A stretch of DNA of 64,000 nucleotides from an uncultured Burkholderiales bacterium (GTDB lineage: Bacteria > Pseudomonadota > Gammaproteobacteria > Burkholderiales > Burkholderiaceae_C), in assembly GCA_903861115.1 (NCBI GenBank), contig CAIOTD010000189.1:1-64000 (forward strand). Reading direction: 5' to 3'. Below the pieces are notes generated by a model. That model was not told the origin of the DNA. It searched no databases and saw nothing but the letters and a program-made list of their open reading frames with translations. Of this stretch, positions 19,819-29,934 are shown piece after piece. Each line of letters begins with the position of its first letter. The first letter of the stretch is position 1. Position numbers and translations under genes: made by a program.

Positions 19819-21447
19819 TTAAGCAATGATTCTCGTTGCAGTCGCATCCAATTTGGGAGGCGTCTCAAACGTATGGAAAGGTGCAGGTGAAGGCACTTCC
19901 CACTCCAAACCTTCTGCATGGTCCCATGGACGCTGAGGCGCGTGCTCACCTTTGCCCAGCATGACAGGCAAAATCACAAAGAAGAAGAAGTAAACCTGCG
20001 CCAAACCAAAGAAGGCCGCGCCCACGGACGCCAACATGTTGAAGTCAGCAAACTGCATGGGGTAATCGGCATAGCGTCTTGGCATGCCGGCCAAGCCCAA
20101 GAAGTGCATGGGGAAGAACGTCACATTGAAAGAAATAAGGGTCCACCAGAAGTGAATCTTTCCACGTGTTTCGTTGTACATGAAGCCGGTCCACTTGGGC
20201 GACCAGTAGTAAAACCCAGCAAACATGGCAAACAATGAACCCGCCACCAACACATAGTGAAAGTGAGCCACCACATAGTAAGTGTCTTGCAATTGCGTAT
20301 CAATTGGCGCCATTGAAAGGATCAAGCCCGTGAAGCCACCCATGGTGAACACGAAGATAAATCCAATCGAGAACAACATGGGGGTCTCAAAGGTCATGGA
20401 CCCTTTCCACATGGTGGCCACCCAGTTGAACACTTTCACGCCTGTTGGCACAGAAATCAGCATCGTGGCATACATGAAGAACAACTGACCCGTCACAGGC
20501 ATGCCCGTTGCGTACATGTGGTGCGCCCAAACGATGAAGGACAAAATCGCAATCGATGCAGTCGCATACACCATGGAGGCGTAACCAAAAAGCCTCTTGC
20601 GCGCAAAAGCGGGCACGATCTGACTGATGATGCCAAAGGCCGGCAAAATCATGATGTACACCTCAGGGTGTCCAAAGAACCAAAAGATGTGCTGGTACAT
20701 GATGGGGTCGCCACCACCAGCAGGATTGAAGAAAGTCGTTCCGAAATGACGATCCGTCAACGTCATGGTGATCGCACCTGCCAAAACAGGCATCACAGCA
20801 ATCAACAAATAAGCCGTGATCAACCATGTCCAAACAAACATGGGCATTTTCATGAGCGGCATATCAGGCGCGCGCATGTTCAAAATGGTCACGATGATGT
20901 TGATCGAGCCCATGATGGAAGATGCACCCAAGAGGTGAAGCGCAAAAATACCTGAGTCCATGGAGGGCCCCATTTGCAGCGTCAAAGGCGCGTACAAGGT
21001 CCAACCCGCCGCAGGCGCGCCGCCAGGCAAGAAAAAGGAACTGGCCAGCATGGCAGCGGCAGGGATCATCAACCAAAAACTGAAGTTGTTCATCCTGGCA
21101 AAAGCCATGTCAGAGGCGCCAATTTGAAGTGGAATCATCCAATTGGCGAATCCCACGAAGGCGGGCATGATCGCACCAAACACCATGATCAATCCGTGCA
21201 TCGTGGTCAATTGGTTAAAGAGCTCAGGATTGACAAACTGCAAGCCTGGTTGAAAAAGCTCCGCTCTGATCAAAAGGGCCAACACACCCCCCATCATCAA
21301 CATCGTGAAGGCGAACAACAAATAAAGTGTTCCGATGTCTTTGTGATTGGTTGCGAAAACCCATCTGCGCCAACCGTGAGGAGCTCCGTGGTGATCATCG
21401 TGATGCTCTCCTGCCACGTGATCATGTGGATGTAATACTGCGCTCAT
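19819..21447 (-). CDS. ctaD: Cytochrome c oxidase subunit I
   Basis: Heme-copper oxidase subunit I: WFFGHPEVYIMILPAFGIIS, TTMHGLIMVFGAIMPAFVG. Confidence 0.98.
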   Translation of the reverse strand: MSAVLHPHDHVAGEHHDDHHGAPHGWRRWVFATNHKDIGTLYLLFAFTMLMMGGVLALLIRAELFQPGLQFVNPELFNQLTTMHGLIMVFGAIMPAFVGFANWMIPLQIGASDMAFARMNNFSFWLMIPAAAMLASSFFLPGGAPAAGWTLYAPLTLQMGPSMDSGIFALHLLGASSIMGSINIIVTILNMRAPDMPLMKMPMFVWTWLITAYLLIAVMPVLAGAITMTLTDRHFGTTFFNPAGGGDPIMYQHIFWFFGHPEVYIMILPAFGIISQIVPAFARKRLFGYASMVYATASIAILSFIVWAHHMYATGMPVTGQLFFMYATMLISVPTGVKVFNWVATMWKGSMTFETPMLFSIGFIFVFTMGGFTGLILSMAPIDTQLQDTYYVVAHFHYVLVAGSLFAMFAGFYYWSPKWTGFMYNETRGKIHFWWTLISFNVTFFPMHFLGLAGMPRRYADYPMQFADFNMLASVGAAFFGLAQVYFFFFVILPVMLGKGEHAPQRPWDHAEGLEWEVPSPAPFHTFETPPKLDATATRIIA

Positions 21448-21483
21448 GCTAAGTTCCTTTGATCTAACGTTTTACTTAATCGA

Positions 21484-22656
21484 TTACTTGCGAAGGGCCA
21501 ACACATCGGCTGGCTGAACCAATTGACCTGTTTTATTGGACCAATTGTTTTTCGTGAAACTGATGACCGCAGCAATGTCGGTATCGCTGAGTTGTTTCCA
21601 TGAAGGCATGGCACCGTTGTTTTGACCGGCCAACAAAACGGTAATCTGCTTTGTTTTGTCCGCATTCAACACGACAGCCGCACCGTCCAAAGGCTTCACA
21701 GGTCCGCCTCCCTTGCCATTGGCTTGGTGACAAGCCATGCAATTGGCAGCGTACACCTTCTCGCCTCTTTTCAAGAGCTCATCCAAGGCCCATACCTTTG
21801 AAGGATCGTCTTGCAAAGCGGCCATTTTCTTTTGCTCGTCTTTGGCCCAAACGGAATAGTCCTCAGCACTGAGCACCTTCACATGGATGGGCATATACGC
21901 ATGCTCCTTGCCGCACAACTCTTGGCATTGACCATAAAAGTCACCCGTTCTCTCGGCCTTGAACCACGTGTCTCTGACAAACCCTGGAATCGCATCTTGC
22001 TTGATGCCAAACGAAGGAACAGCAAAAGCGTGAATCACGTCCGATGCCGTTGTAATGATTCTGATCTTTTTACCCACTGGCACAACCAAAGGGTGATCGA
22101 CTTTTAACAAATAGTTGTCAATGGAGTCGCCCACCGCACCGCTGTTGGAGAGCTCACGCTGCTCGTTGCTCAATGTGGACAAGAAAGAAAGGCCCTCGCC
22201 CTCGCCTTTGATGTAGTCGTATCCCCATTTCCACTGATAACCGGTGGCCTTGATGGTCAAATCCGCATTGGAAGTGTCCTTGGCCGCCACGACAGCTTTG
22301 GTCGCAGGCAAGGCCATCAAAATCACGATGACAAAGGGAATCACTGTCCATGCAATCTCCACTTTGACCGACTCATGGAAAGAAGCCGCTGGATGACCCA
22401 AAGACTTTCTGTGCTTCAAAATGGAGTAAAACATCACGCCAAAAACGGCAACAAAGATGACCGTACAAATGATCAACATGAACCAGTGAAGCCAAGCTTG
22501 CTCTTCAGCAATCTTGGTGGCTGCAGGCTGCAAATTGAGTTGCCTGACAGCGGGACCACCGGCCAAGTCATTGACAGCCCATGCCGCCTGACTGAACCAC
22601 ACACCAGTAACGAGCCCAGCAAGGCTGAGTTTTTGAATCAAATTTTTCATCTTCAT
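21484..22656 (-). CDS. ctaC: Cytochrome c oxidase subunit II with C-terminal cytochrome c domain (caa3-type)
   Basis: CuA motif FYGQCQELCGKEHAYMPIHV plus CMACH heme motif near C-terminus; start at MKMKNLIQ. Confidence 0.95.
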   Translation of the reverse strand: MKMKNLIQKLSLAGLVTGVWFSQAAWAVNDLAGGPAVRQLNLQPAATKIAEEQAWLHWFMLIICTVIFVAVFGVMFYSILKHRKSLGHPAASFHESVKVEIAWTVIPFVIVILMALPATKAVVAAKDTSNADLTIKATGYQWKWGYDYIKGEGEGLSFLSTLSNEQRELSNSGAVGDSIDNYLLKVDHPLVVPVGKKIRIITTASDVIHAFAVPSFGIKQDAIPGFVRDTWFKAERTGDFYGQCQELCGKEHAYMPIHVKVLSAEDYSVWAKDEQKKMAALQDDPSKVWALDELLKRGEKVYAANCMACHQANGKGGGPVKPLDGAAVVLNADKTKQITVLLAGQNNGAMPSWKQLSDTDIAAVISFTKNNWSNKTGQLVQPADVLALRK

Positions 22657-22860
22657 CTTTAAATTGCCTAAAAAAAACGGCCGCATGGCAAACCACAAAG
22701 CTACGAGATGCCACTTTCAACTACAGTGTTCTAAAACCCGATGATTGTAACAAGCCTTGGCTGATATAAAACTGACATCCCTGCCATAACGGCCTTCTTT
22801 GAGGGTTTTTGTGCAAATATTCACACTCCTTTGCTTAAAAAACAAGCAACCCACAAGCGC

Positions 22861-23787
22861 TCAGACCGAGCGCGCTTGCTTATTCTTTAGCTGCGCCCTC
22901 ATCTCCTCTAAGCTGACGTGCGTTTGACCCGTCTGGGCAGCTTTGGGCAAAGCCTTGAATGCGTGCCCGTAGATCACCTCAAAGCTCACCTTGAGCCGCC
23001 CGCCCAAGCGAATGCGTTCCGCCTCAAGCGCTTCACGCCAAGTGCTCAACCACTTTGTTCCCCGCAACGCAGGGAAACGTCCCGGACTTAAATTTCTGCC
23101 CAAGAACCTCAAGTCTGACATCAAGACATCCACCTGCTCATACGTCAGCGTCAAATACTCCATGTCCATCACAGGGTCGGACAAGCCATTTTGGACCAAC
23201 AAGTCACCCCAATTGTGCATGTCCACCATCGGGTGCATGGGTTCAGGCCAAGCAAGGTTTTCGTGAATGGCTCTCAATTCCTTTAAGGTGTCAGGCCCCC
23301 AACAAGAAAAAGCCACCACGCCTTGCGGCCTCAAAAGCTCGGCCCAGCGCTCAATGACTTGACTGGGATCGGACTCGTTGTGGAGCGCCAAATTGGACCA
23401 CACCAGGTCCATGGAGCTGGGTGTAAAGGTTTGCAAAGGCTTTGGCGCCAAGACCCCTTGTTTAAACAAAACGCTGTTGACCCAAGACCACAAGCCTTTT
23501 GGCGCATGGGCAGCCGCCACCGCTGCTTTGGCGAGACCACTTTCTTGCCAAAAATAGACCCGCGCTTTGGGGAAACGTTTGTGCCACTGTCCCATGGATG
23601 AGGCACCTCCAGACAAAGGCCTCCACTCGAGCAAAGCCTCTGGATTCAAAACCATGGCATGCAAATGCTCCATCAAGCGAGCAGAGACTTCATCGCGCAA
23701 TGGGTGCCTGTGGGCATAAAGTCCAGCGCTTTGAGCCTCCAGCCAACGCTTGGAAGCCACGGGGTCAATGCATTCATTGGGTTTCAA
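22861..23787 (-). CDS. SAM-dependent methyltransferase, BioC-like
   Basis: SMDLVWSNLALHNESDPSQVIERWAELLRPQGVVAFSCWGPDTLKELR. Confidence 0.8.
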   Translation of the reverse strand: MKPNECIDPVASKRWLEAQSAGLYAHRHPLRDEVSARLMEHLHAMVLNPEALLEWRPLSGGASSMGQWHKRFPKARVYFWQESGLAKAAVAAAHAPKGLWSWVNSVLFKQGVLAPKPLQTFTPSSMDLVWSNLALHNESDPSQVIERWAELLRPQGVVAFSCWGPDTLKELRAIHENLAWPEPMHPMVDMHNWGDLLVQNGLSDPVMDMEYLTLTYEQVDVLMSDLRFLGRNLSPGRFPALRGTKWLSTWREALEAERIRLGGRLKVSFEVIYGHAFKALPKAAQTGQTHVSLEEMRAQLKNKQARSV

Positions 23788-23872
23788 AAAACTCTCTCAA
23801 TCTATTTTGATGACCACCACATTCTTGCGTCCACGCACGGATCGGCAAGTGTGACGGTTATCATTGGGTCAT

Positions 23873-24343
23873 ATGTTTCAAATTATCCTCTACCAACCGG
23901 AGATTCCGCCCAACACGGGCAATATCATTCGCCTGGCCGCCAACACAGGCGCCAAGCTGCACCTCATTGAACCCTTGGGTTTTACCATGGAGGACAAGCT
24001 GATGAGAAGAGCTGGGCTTGATTACCATGAGTACGCTCAAGTACAAAAGTACCCCAATTGGGACGCCTTCTTGAACACGCAAAACCCTGATCGATCGCGT
24101 TTGTTCGCTTTGAGCACCAGAGGCAGTACCTATGTCCATGAGAGCCGCTTTGAGGATGGCGACTGGCTCCTCTTTGGACAAGAAACGAGCGGTTTGCCCC
24201 AGCACATCAGAGAGCAATTTGATCACACGCACTTGCTGCGCCTGAAAATGATCGATGGACAAAGAAGCCTGAACCTCTCCAACACGGTCGCCGTCGTTTT
24301 GTACGAAGCTTGGCGACAACAAGGTTTTAACGGCGCCGTTTAA
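23873..24343 (+). CDS. trmL: tRNA (cytidine/uridine-34-2'-O)-methyltransferase
   Basis: SPOUT family: PEIPPNTGNIIRLAANTG, LLFGQETSGLP, SLNLSNTVAVVLYEA. Confidence 0.94.
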   Translation: MFQIILYQPEIPPNTGNIIRLAANTGAKLHLIEPLGFTMEDKLMRRAGLDYHEYAQVQKYPNWDAFLNTQNPDRSRLFALSTRGSTYVHESRFEDGDWLLFGQETSGLPQHIREQFDHTHLLRLKMIDGQRSLNLSNTVAVVLYEAWRQQGFNGAV

Positions 24344-24531
24344 CGGGTTCATGCAGGCCAAGGCCATCTCAAAGTCCACGCCGCCACGCCAACCCGCGTT
24401 TTGCTGCACACCTTTATCGAACCCCACACTCCAAACGTTTGGCCAACCGCTTTAAGTTGCCAAGGCCTCTTTTGTTCAGGCCTGCTTCAGGCGCGCACGC
24501 TCGCTCTTCGCGGCAGCACCATGACCCGAAC

Positions 24532-25290
24532 TCAAGCGCCAAACGCATCCCAAATGAGCTTACAGCCGGTCAAAAACATCCCCAAATGCACCAACTTAAA
24601 AAACAAATCAGGCTTCATTTTCTTGGCCCAGCGAACGCCTAACCAGACCCCAATGGGCGCGAAAGGCAAGAGGGTCAAAGAGGCCATCATATTTTGCGTG
24701 TCCAAAAGACCCAACAATGAATAGGGCAGCCACTTGGACAGGTTCACAAACGTAAAGAGCACCGCCAAAGTGGCCGCAAAGCGCATGGGCGCCAAATTCA
24801 AGGGCAACATATAGGCATTGATTGGAGGCCCTCCCGCATGCGCTAAAAAACTCGTAAACCCAGAGGTGATGGTGAGCAATATCCCGGTTCGCTTGCTCGG
24901 CGAAGAAAACAATTTTGCTTTGGGAAAAAACACGCGCTGCGCCAAAAAAAGCAAGGTGCAGATGCCCACAATCCCTGAGACCCATCTCGACTCCAAGGTC
25001 TTAAAGGACACATAACCAATGAAGACCCCAAAAATGGACCAAGGAATCATCCACTTCAAGAGGTCTTTGTCAAAATCTTTTCTAAAGGCATGGATGCTGA
25101 GCAAATCCAAAACCAATAAAACGGGCATCAAAATGGCCGCGGCAGCGGGCACACTCACGACCATTGCCAAGAGGGGCACAGCAATCGAACCCAGGCCTGA
25201 GCCAAAGCCGCTCTTGCTGATGCCCAAAATCACCACCGCAGGGATGGCCACCCCGTAAAACCAGGGGTCGACCATGGGCCAAGCCATCAA
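24532..25290 (-). CDS. TauE/SafE family sulfite/sulfonate exporter-like permease
   Basis: Polytopic; KSGFGSGLGSIAVPLLA and HAGGPPINAYMLPL repeats. Confidence 0.88.
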   Translation of the reverse strand: MMAWPMVDPWFYGVAIPAVVILGISKSGFGSGLGSIAVPLLAMVVSVPAAAAILMPVLLVLDLLSIHAFRKDFDKDLLKWMIPWSIFGVFIGYVSFKTLESRWVSGIVGICTLLFLAQRVFFPKAKLFSSPSKRTGILLTITSGFTSFLAHAGGPPINAYMLPLNLAPMRFAATLAVLFTFVNLSKWLPYSLLGLLDTQNMMASLTLLPFAPIGVWLGVRWAKKMKPDLFFKLVHLGMFLTGCKLIWDAFGA

Positions 25291-25299
25291 AATATCAGC

Positions 25300-25887
25300 T
25301 TAGAGAATTTGACAAGCTTCGTCAAAGCTCAATCTTGGATTTCTTGGGAAAAGTTTGCTGCTATCGATATAGCCCAAGTTGACGATGAAATTCACACTGA
25401 AGCGTCCATCGGGAAAGAATTCTTGGTTGACTTTGGCCGCATCAAATCCACTCATGGGGCCGCAATCCAAGCCATAGGCTCTTGCCGCAATCATGAAATA
25501 GGCGCCACCCAAGGTGCCATTTCTGCTGGCCGTGCCAGCCGCCAAACCGGCGTTGCCCGCAAACATTTCTTTGGCATCGGGCTTGTTGGGGAACACTTTG
25601 GGCATGTTCTCATAGAACTGGTTGTCTGTTGCGATGATCACCGTGACAGGCGCGCTTTTTGTCTTGTCCACATTCCCGGGGCTCATGGCACCCAAGACCT
25701 TCTCTTTGGCTTGAGGGGTGGTCAAAAAGATGTAGCGTGTGGGCTGGCAATTCATGGATGTTGAACCCATTTTGGCCAGGTCATACACTTTGTGCAACAA
25801 GTCGCTTGGCACCGCTTTATCGATGAAGCCATTGGCCGTTCTCGCGTCGTTAAAGAGCGCATTCATTGCATTTTGATCGATCGTCAT
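25300..25887 (-). CDS. RutE-like malonic semialdehyde reductase / nitroreductase family
   Basis: LFNDARTANGF, MGSTSMNCQPTRYIF, GLDCGPMSGFD, GYIDSSKLFPRNPRLSFDEA typical of RutE. Confidence 0.85.
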   Translation of the reverse strand: MTIDQNAMNALFNDARTANGFIDKAVPSDLLHKVYDLAKMGSTSMNCQPTRYIFLTTPQAKEKVLGAMSPGNVDKTKSAPVTVIIATDNQFYENMPKVFPNKPDAKEMFAGNAGLAAGTASRNGTLGGAYFMIAARAYGLDCGPMSGFDAAKVNQEFFPDGRFSVNFIVNLGYIDSSKLFPRNPRLSFDEACQIL

Positions 25888-25899
25888 ACTGATTTTCCT

Positions 25900-26208
25900 T
25901 TAATTAATTGAAACAACATAATCCACTTGATGCCTAGCGACTCTCAAGCCGTTCAAAGCATCTCTCACTTTTAAATGCTCGGGATGGGTGGCATAGGCAT
26001 CCAAATCGGCTTGACTTTGAAATTCAGAATAAAGCACCACATCACAAGCGTAATCAATCGCGCTGTGGTCAACACCCACTTCCAAATGCATCAAACCTGG
26101 AATTTTACCCTTGAGTGACTCAAAAGCGGTTTTGACTTTTTCGATGTTGGCTTTTTTCTCTTGAGCGTCATCCCCCAAGATGCGCCACATCACGATGTGT
26201 TTGATCAT
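25900..26208 (-). CDS. Dabb (stress-responsive A/B barrel) family protein
   Basis: MIKHIVMWRI...GLMHLEVGVD...DVVLYSEFQSQADLDAYATHPEH. Confidence 0.88.
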   Translation of the reverse strand: MIKHIVMWRILGDDAQEKKANIEKVKTAFESLKGKIPGLMHLEVGVDHSAIDYACDVVLYSEFQSQADLDAYATHPEHLKVRDALNGLRVARHQVDYVVSIN

Positions 26209-26218
26209 TTTTTGAACC

Positions 26219-27214
26219 CTATTCGGGCTGAATGCCCAAAGAATGAATCAAAGGCACCCATCTTGTCAGGTCCCGCTTCAAAATGGCCCGGCTCTCCTCT
26301 GGGCCCAACCCCAAGAAGCGGCCTCCTTGTTTTTCAAAGCGCTCACGAATCTCAGGCGCCGCCATGGCCTCTATCACGCTGGCCTTTAAAACAGCCATTT
26401 CTTTGGCCGCAATTTTGGGAGAGGCGAACAAACCAAACCATGACTCAAGCTCCAAGTTTTGGATGCCGCTTTCTTTCAGGGTCGGTACTTGTGGATGCAT
26501 GGACAAACGCTGAGGACCCGAGACGGCCACGGCCTTTAACTGACCCGAGTCCACGTGCACGCGAGCCGTTGATGACAAGTCAAAAAACAAATCCACTCTG
26601 GAGCCCATGAGGTCGGTGTAAGCCGCCTGTGCGCCCTTGTAAGGGACATGCGTGAGTTGCACGCCCGCCAACTGCCAAAGGGCCGCAGCGATCACATGTT
26701 GTCCAGAACCGTTCCCCGCCGATGCGTAGGTCACTTGGCCAGGTTTGGCTTTGGCCAATTCAATCCATTCGGCCAATGACTTTTGCGGCGCATCTTTTCT
26801 GGCCACCAATGTGTAACTGTAGCCAACGGCCAATCCCAAGGGCTCAAAATCACGCACGGGGTCGTAGGACAAATTTTTATAGAGCCCTGCATTGAGCACC
26901 ATATTGGAGACCGAGCCGAGCAACAACGTGTAGCCATCGGCGGGCGCTTTCGCAGCGATGTCCGTGCCCACCAATGTGCCTGAGCCCGTGCGGTTTTCAA
27001 CAACGACACCGTTTGTGAAACGTTGCGCCATTTTTTCACCCATGACCCGAGCCACAAAATCAAAGCCCCCGCCTGCAGGTTGGGGCACCACGATGCGAAT
27101 GGCCTTGGATGGAAAAACATCTGCGCTTTGCGCCCTGAGTTGAGCACTGCTCAAGCCCAGCACTGCGCCCGCGTTGCTCAGCGCAACAGTTTTCAACACT
27201 TGACGTCTGTCCAT
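26219..27214 (-). CDS. Bug-family substrate-binding protein
   Basis: MDRRQVLKTVALSNAG; FPSKAIRIVVPQPAGGGFDFVAR; YDPVRDFEPLGL. Confidence 0.93.
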   Translation of the reverse strand: MDRRQVLKTVALSNAGAVLGLSSAQLRAQSADVFPSKAIRIVVPQPAGGGFDFVARVMGEKMAQRFTNGVVVENRTGSGTLVGTDIAAKAPADGYTLLLGSVSNMVLNAGLYKNLSYDPVRDFEPLGLAVGYSYTLVARKDAPQKSLAEWIELAKAKPGQVTYASAGNGSGQHVIAAALWQLAGVQLTHVPYKGAQAAYTDLMGSRVDLFFDLSSTARVHVDSGQLKAVAVSGPQRLSMHPQVPTLKESGIQNLELESWFGLFASPKIAAKEMAVLKASVIEAMAAPEIRERFEKQGGRFLGLGPEESRAILKRDLTRWVPLIHSLGIQPE

Positions 27215-27255
27215 GCTTTTGTCTCCCCAATCCATATGTTATTGCCCCAAAGGCT

Positions 27256-27861
27256 TTATCGCACCAAAGGTTTTCCAGCCAACCAGTCTGCGCCTCTTTT
27301 GTAGAGGTCTTGCACCACATCCCCTTTGAGCATGGGCATGTCCATCTTGACGGTGTAGCCAATGTTCGTCTGAATGTAGGCCAAGTGGCGGTATCCTTCT
27401 GGATACGTCTGAAGCGCCTGTGTATCCAAGACCAATTTGGCACTGGGATCCACTGGGTCGATGCGGTCTTTTTCATAAATCGGTTGGCGATGCACCAAAC
27501 CCCATTGACCATTTCTTTCTTCAAAGAAATCATAAAAACGACCCGTGCACACCACATCGCACAAAACATCTTGTACCAAACCCCGCTGGGAAATGGTCAT
27601 CTTGGTCTGGGCAACAGCACGTGTTCCATTGACCTCAACGGACGTGCCTCCAAGAAAATGCAAAATGCTCACGCCCTTGTTCCAGCCTTCAATCGTGACT
27701 TTGATGAATTCCTCAAAGTGGCCTTGAAACCAAGTGGCCATCATGACGCCGTCTGAGTGCCATACCGTGCGAAAACGATCCCAATCGCCTGCATCTCTCC
27801 AAACCGCCCAATTCTCAACCAATTGACGAATCTTTAACTCTTGAACCATCTTGGAATCCAT
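27256..27861 (-). CDS. NTF2-like / SnoaL-like family protein
   Basis: ELKIRQLVENWAVWRDAGDWDRFRTVWHSDGVMMATWFQG; RFYDFFEERNGQWGLVHRQPIYEKDRIDP. Confidence 0.82.
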   Translation of the reverse strand: MDSKMVQELKIRQLVENWAVWRDAGDWDRFRTVWHSDGVMMATWFQGHFEEFIKVTIEGWNKGVSILHFLGGTSVEVNGTRAVAQTKMTISQRGLVQDVLCDVVCTGRFYDFFEERNGQWGLVHRQPIYEKDRIDPVDPSAKLVLDTQALQTYPEGYRHLAYIQTNIGYTVKMDMPMLKGDVVQDLYKRGADWLAGKPLVR

Positions 27862-28070
27862 AATGCACGCTGCCTTTTCTATTGAACAATAAATACAGTG
27901 AAATAAAGAAAGAGGAACTCGGTCAACCCATTGGCGCCCGCCCGCCCTTTAACAAGCCCTAGATGTTACAACTCTTTTTCTACGAAGTTAAACTCGGTAA
28001 CCCTTAAAAGCGCCAATGCATGCGAAAATCCAAAATGTTCTTTCATCACAAACACTAAAACAATCCGACC

Positions 28071-29732
28071 ATGACAGAATATGACGTCATCATTGCTGGA
28101 GGGGGCCCAAGCGGCTTGATTTTGGCCTGTGAACTTGGCCGCAAAGGCATTTCTTGTCTGCTCCTGGACATGAAGCCCTCCACCGCCTTCAACCCCCAAG
28201 CCAATGCCACCCAGGCGAGGACCATGGAGCATTACAGACGCCTAGGCTTTGCCCATGAAATTCGCGCCTTGGGGCTCCCAAGCGACCACCCCACAGACAT
28301 TGCCTACTTCACACGCTTGTCGGCCTACGAACTGGCACGGCTCTCCTTGCCCACCGCTGAGCAAGCTGTCAAAAAAATCAAAGAGCTCAAAGGCTCATGG
28401 AGTGCTGCCGAGTTGCCCCACCGCGTGTCTCAAAAATTTGTTGAAACGGTGCTCAAAAAACACGCGTCCTCTCACCCCTTGAATGACATTCGCTTCAGCT
28501 GGAAAGTCCAGGGGTTTGAAAACCAAGCGGATCATGTGATCGTTCATGCGGCACCCTGCGGTGAAGGTGCACCCCAAGAAGCCCAAAGCTTCAAGTGCAA
28601 ATACTTGATAGGCGCAGACGGACCCAGAAGCAGCATCAGGCACCAATTGGGCATCTCATACACTGGAGAGACAGGCGTCAAAAGAAGCTACATGGGTGGC
28701 GAAATGTTTGCAGTTTATTTGCGATCGAGCGAAATTTACAAACACATCCCCCATCCTAGAGCTTGGATGTATGTGACCGTCAACAACCAACGACGTTGCT
28801 TTCTGGCCTCCGTTGATGGCCACGAACAGTTTGCCTTTCATTCCGCTTTGCATGAAGGTGAGAGCGCCGAGAACTGGGGCCTGGATGAGGTCAAAATGCG
28901 ACTCAAGGAACTGATGGGTTGCGATGTGCCCTTTGAAGTGCTTTCCATGCAGTCATGGATTGCGGGCCACTCGTTGGTGGCAGAACACTTTTCCAAAAAT
29001 CGCGTGTTTCTAATGGGAGATGCAGCCCACTTGTTCACGCCCACTGGGGGCTTGGGATACAACACAGCCGTTGAGGATGCGGTGAACTTGGGCTGGAAGC
29101 TCTCTCATGTCATCAAAGGACTGGCTCCCCCAACCTTGCTTGACAGTTATGAACTAGAGCGCCGGCCATTGGCCCTGCGCAACACCACGTATGCAAGGCA
29201 GTTTGCAGACTCCGTGGGCCTTTACCCCGTGAGTGATGACTTTGAGCTGGAGACGGCTGAGGCGCAAGAGGAGCGTGCGCGCGCGAGTGTTCACTTCAAT
29301 GCACACGTGCGGCTTGAATTCAACATTCCTGGCGTGACCTTTGGCGGTCGCTACGATCAGTCCCCCATCATCATCAAAGACGGCTCCAAAGCGCCCCCCG
29401 ATGAAGCCAACAACTACGAACCCAGCGCATGTCCTGGCGGACGCCCCCCCCATGTCTGGCTTGAAAACGGCCAATCCTTGTACGACACATTTGGACCTGA
29501 GTGGACCCTCCTATGCAATCAATCGGATGAGATCGACTTCTCAGCTTGGAGAGCGGGCGCAAAAAGCAAAGGCATTGAGCTCGAATGCTTGCATTTGCCA
29601 CTCAAAGAAGTGCAAGACCTTTATGTTCAACCCCTGTGCCTCATCCGTCCCGATCAGATTGTGGGTTGGAGAGGGCAAAACCCTACACAAGCGCAAATTG
29701 AGGCGCTTTTTGATCAGCTTTTAGGGGCCTGA
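28071..29732 (+). CDS. Class A FAD-dependent monooxygenase (aromatic hydroxylase-like, MhpA/TfdB type)
   Basis: VIIAGGGPSGLILACELG, IGADGPRSSIRHQLG, MGDAAHLFTPTGGLGYNTAVEDAVNLGWKL. Confidence 0.92.
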   Translation: MTEYDVIIAGGGPSGLILACELGRKGISCLLLDMKPSTAFNPQANATQARTMEHYRRLGFAHEIRALGLPSDHPTDIAYFTRLSAYELARLSLPTAEQAVKKIKELKGSWSAAELPHRVSQKFVETVLKKHASSHPLNDIRFSWKVQGFENQADHVIVHAAPCGEGAPQEAQSFKCKYLIGADGPRSSIRHQLGISYTGETGVKRSYMGGEMFAVYLRSSEIYKHIPHPRAWMYVTVNNQRRCFLASVDGHEQFAFHSALHEGESAENWGLDEVKMRLKELMGCDVPFEVLSMQSWIAGHSLVAEHFSKNRVFLMGDAAHLFTPTGGLGYNTAVEDAVNLGWKLSHVIKGLAPPTLLDSYELERRPLALRNTTYARQFADSVGLYPVSDDFELETAEAQEERARASVHFNAHVRLEFNIPGVTFGGRYDQSPIIIKDGSKAPPDEANNYEPSACPGGRPPHVWLENGQSLYDTFGPEWTLLCNQSDEIDFSAWRAGAKSKGIELECLHLPLKEVQDLYVQPLCLIRPDQIVGWRGQNPTQAQIEALFDQLLGA

Positions 29733-29748
29733 GTTCTTTCACGCCAAC

Positions 29749-29770
29749 GCGAAGGGTTGAGGCCCTTCGC
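29749..29770 (+). other. Perfect 8-bp hairpin after the FAD monooxygenase, without T-tract
   Basis: GCGAAGGG-TTGAGG-CCCTTCGC. Confidence 0.55.
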
Positions 29771-29934
29771 CCAGTGAAGGGGCCTGAGCCTTGGGCGATG
29801 GCTGCTCAGTTGAGGAATTTTTTTAGAAGCGGGTGCTTGCAGGCCTGCTAAAATAAGGGTTTCGACCATCACTCGCTCGATTCAAAGAGAGATGGCTTTC
29901 GTTTTCCCCCTATTATTCTCGCCCCACAATCATC

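Noticed and set aside
20518-21435. Plus-strand ORFs of 145 and 153 aa (His/Arg/Gln-rich)
   Set aside because: Shadow frames antisense to ctaD.
21484-22656. CtaC fused to cytochrome c domain as an unusual architecture
   Set aside because: caa3-type subunit II fusions are common in betaproteobacteria.
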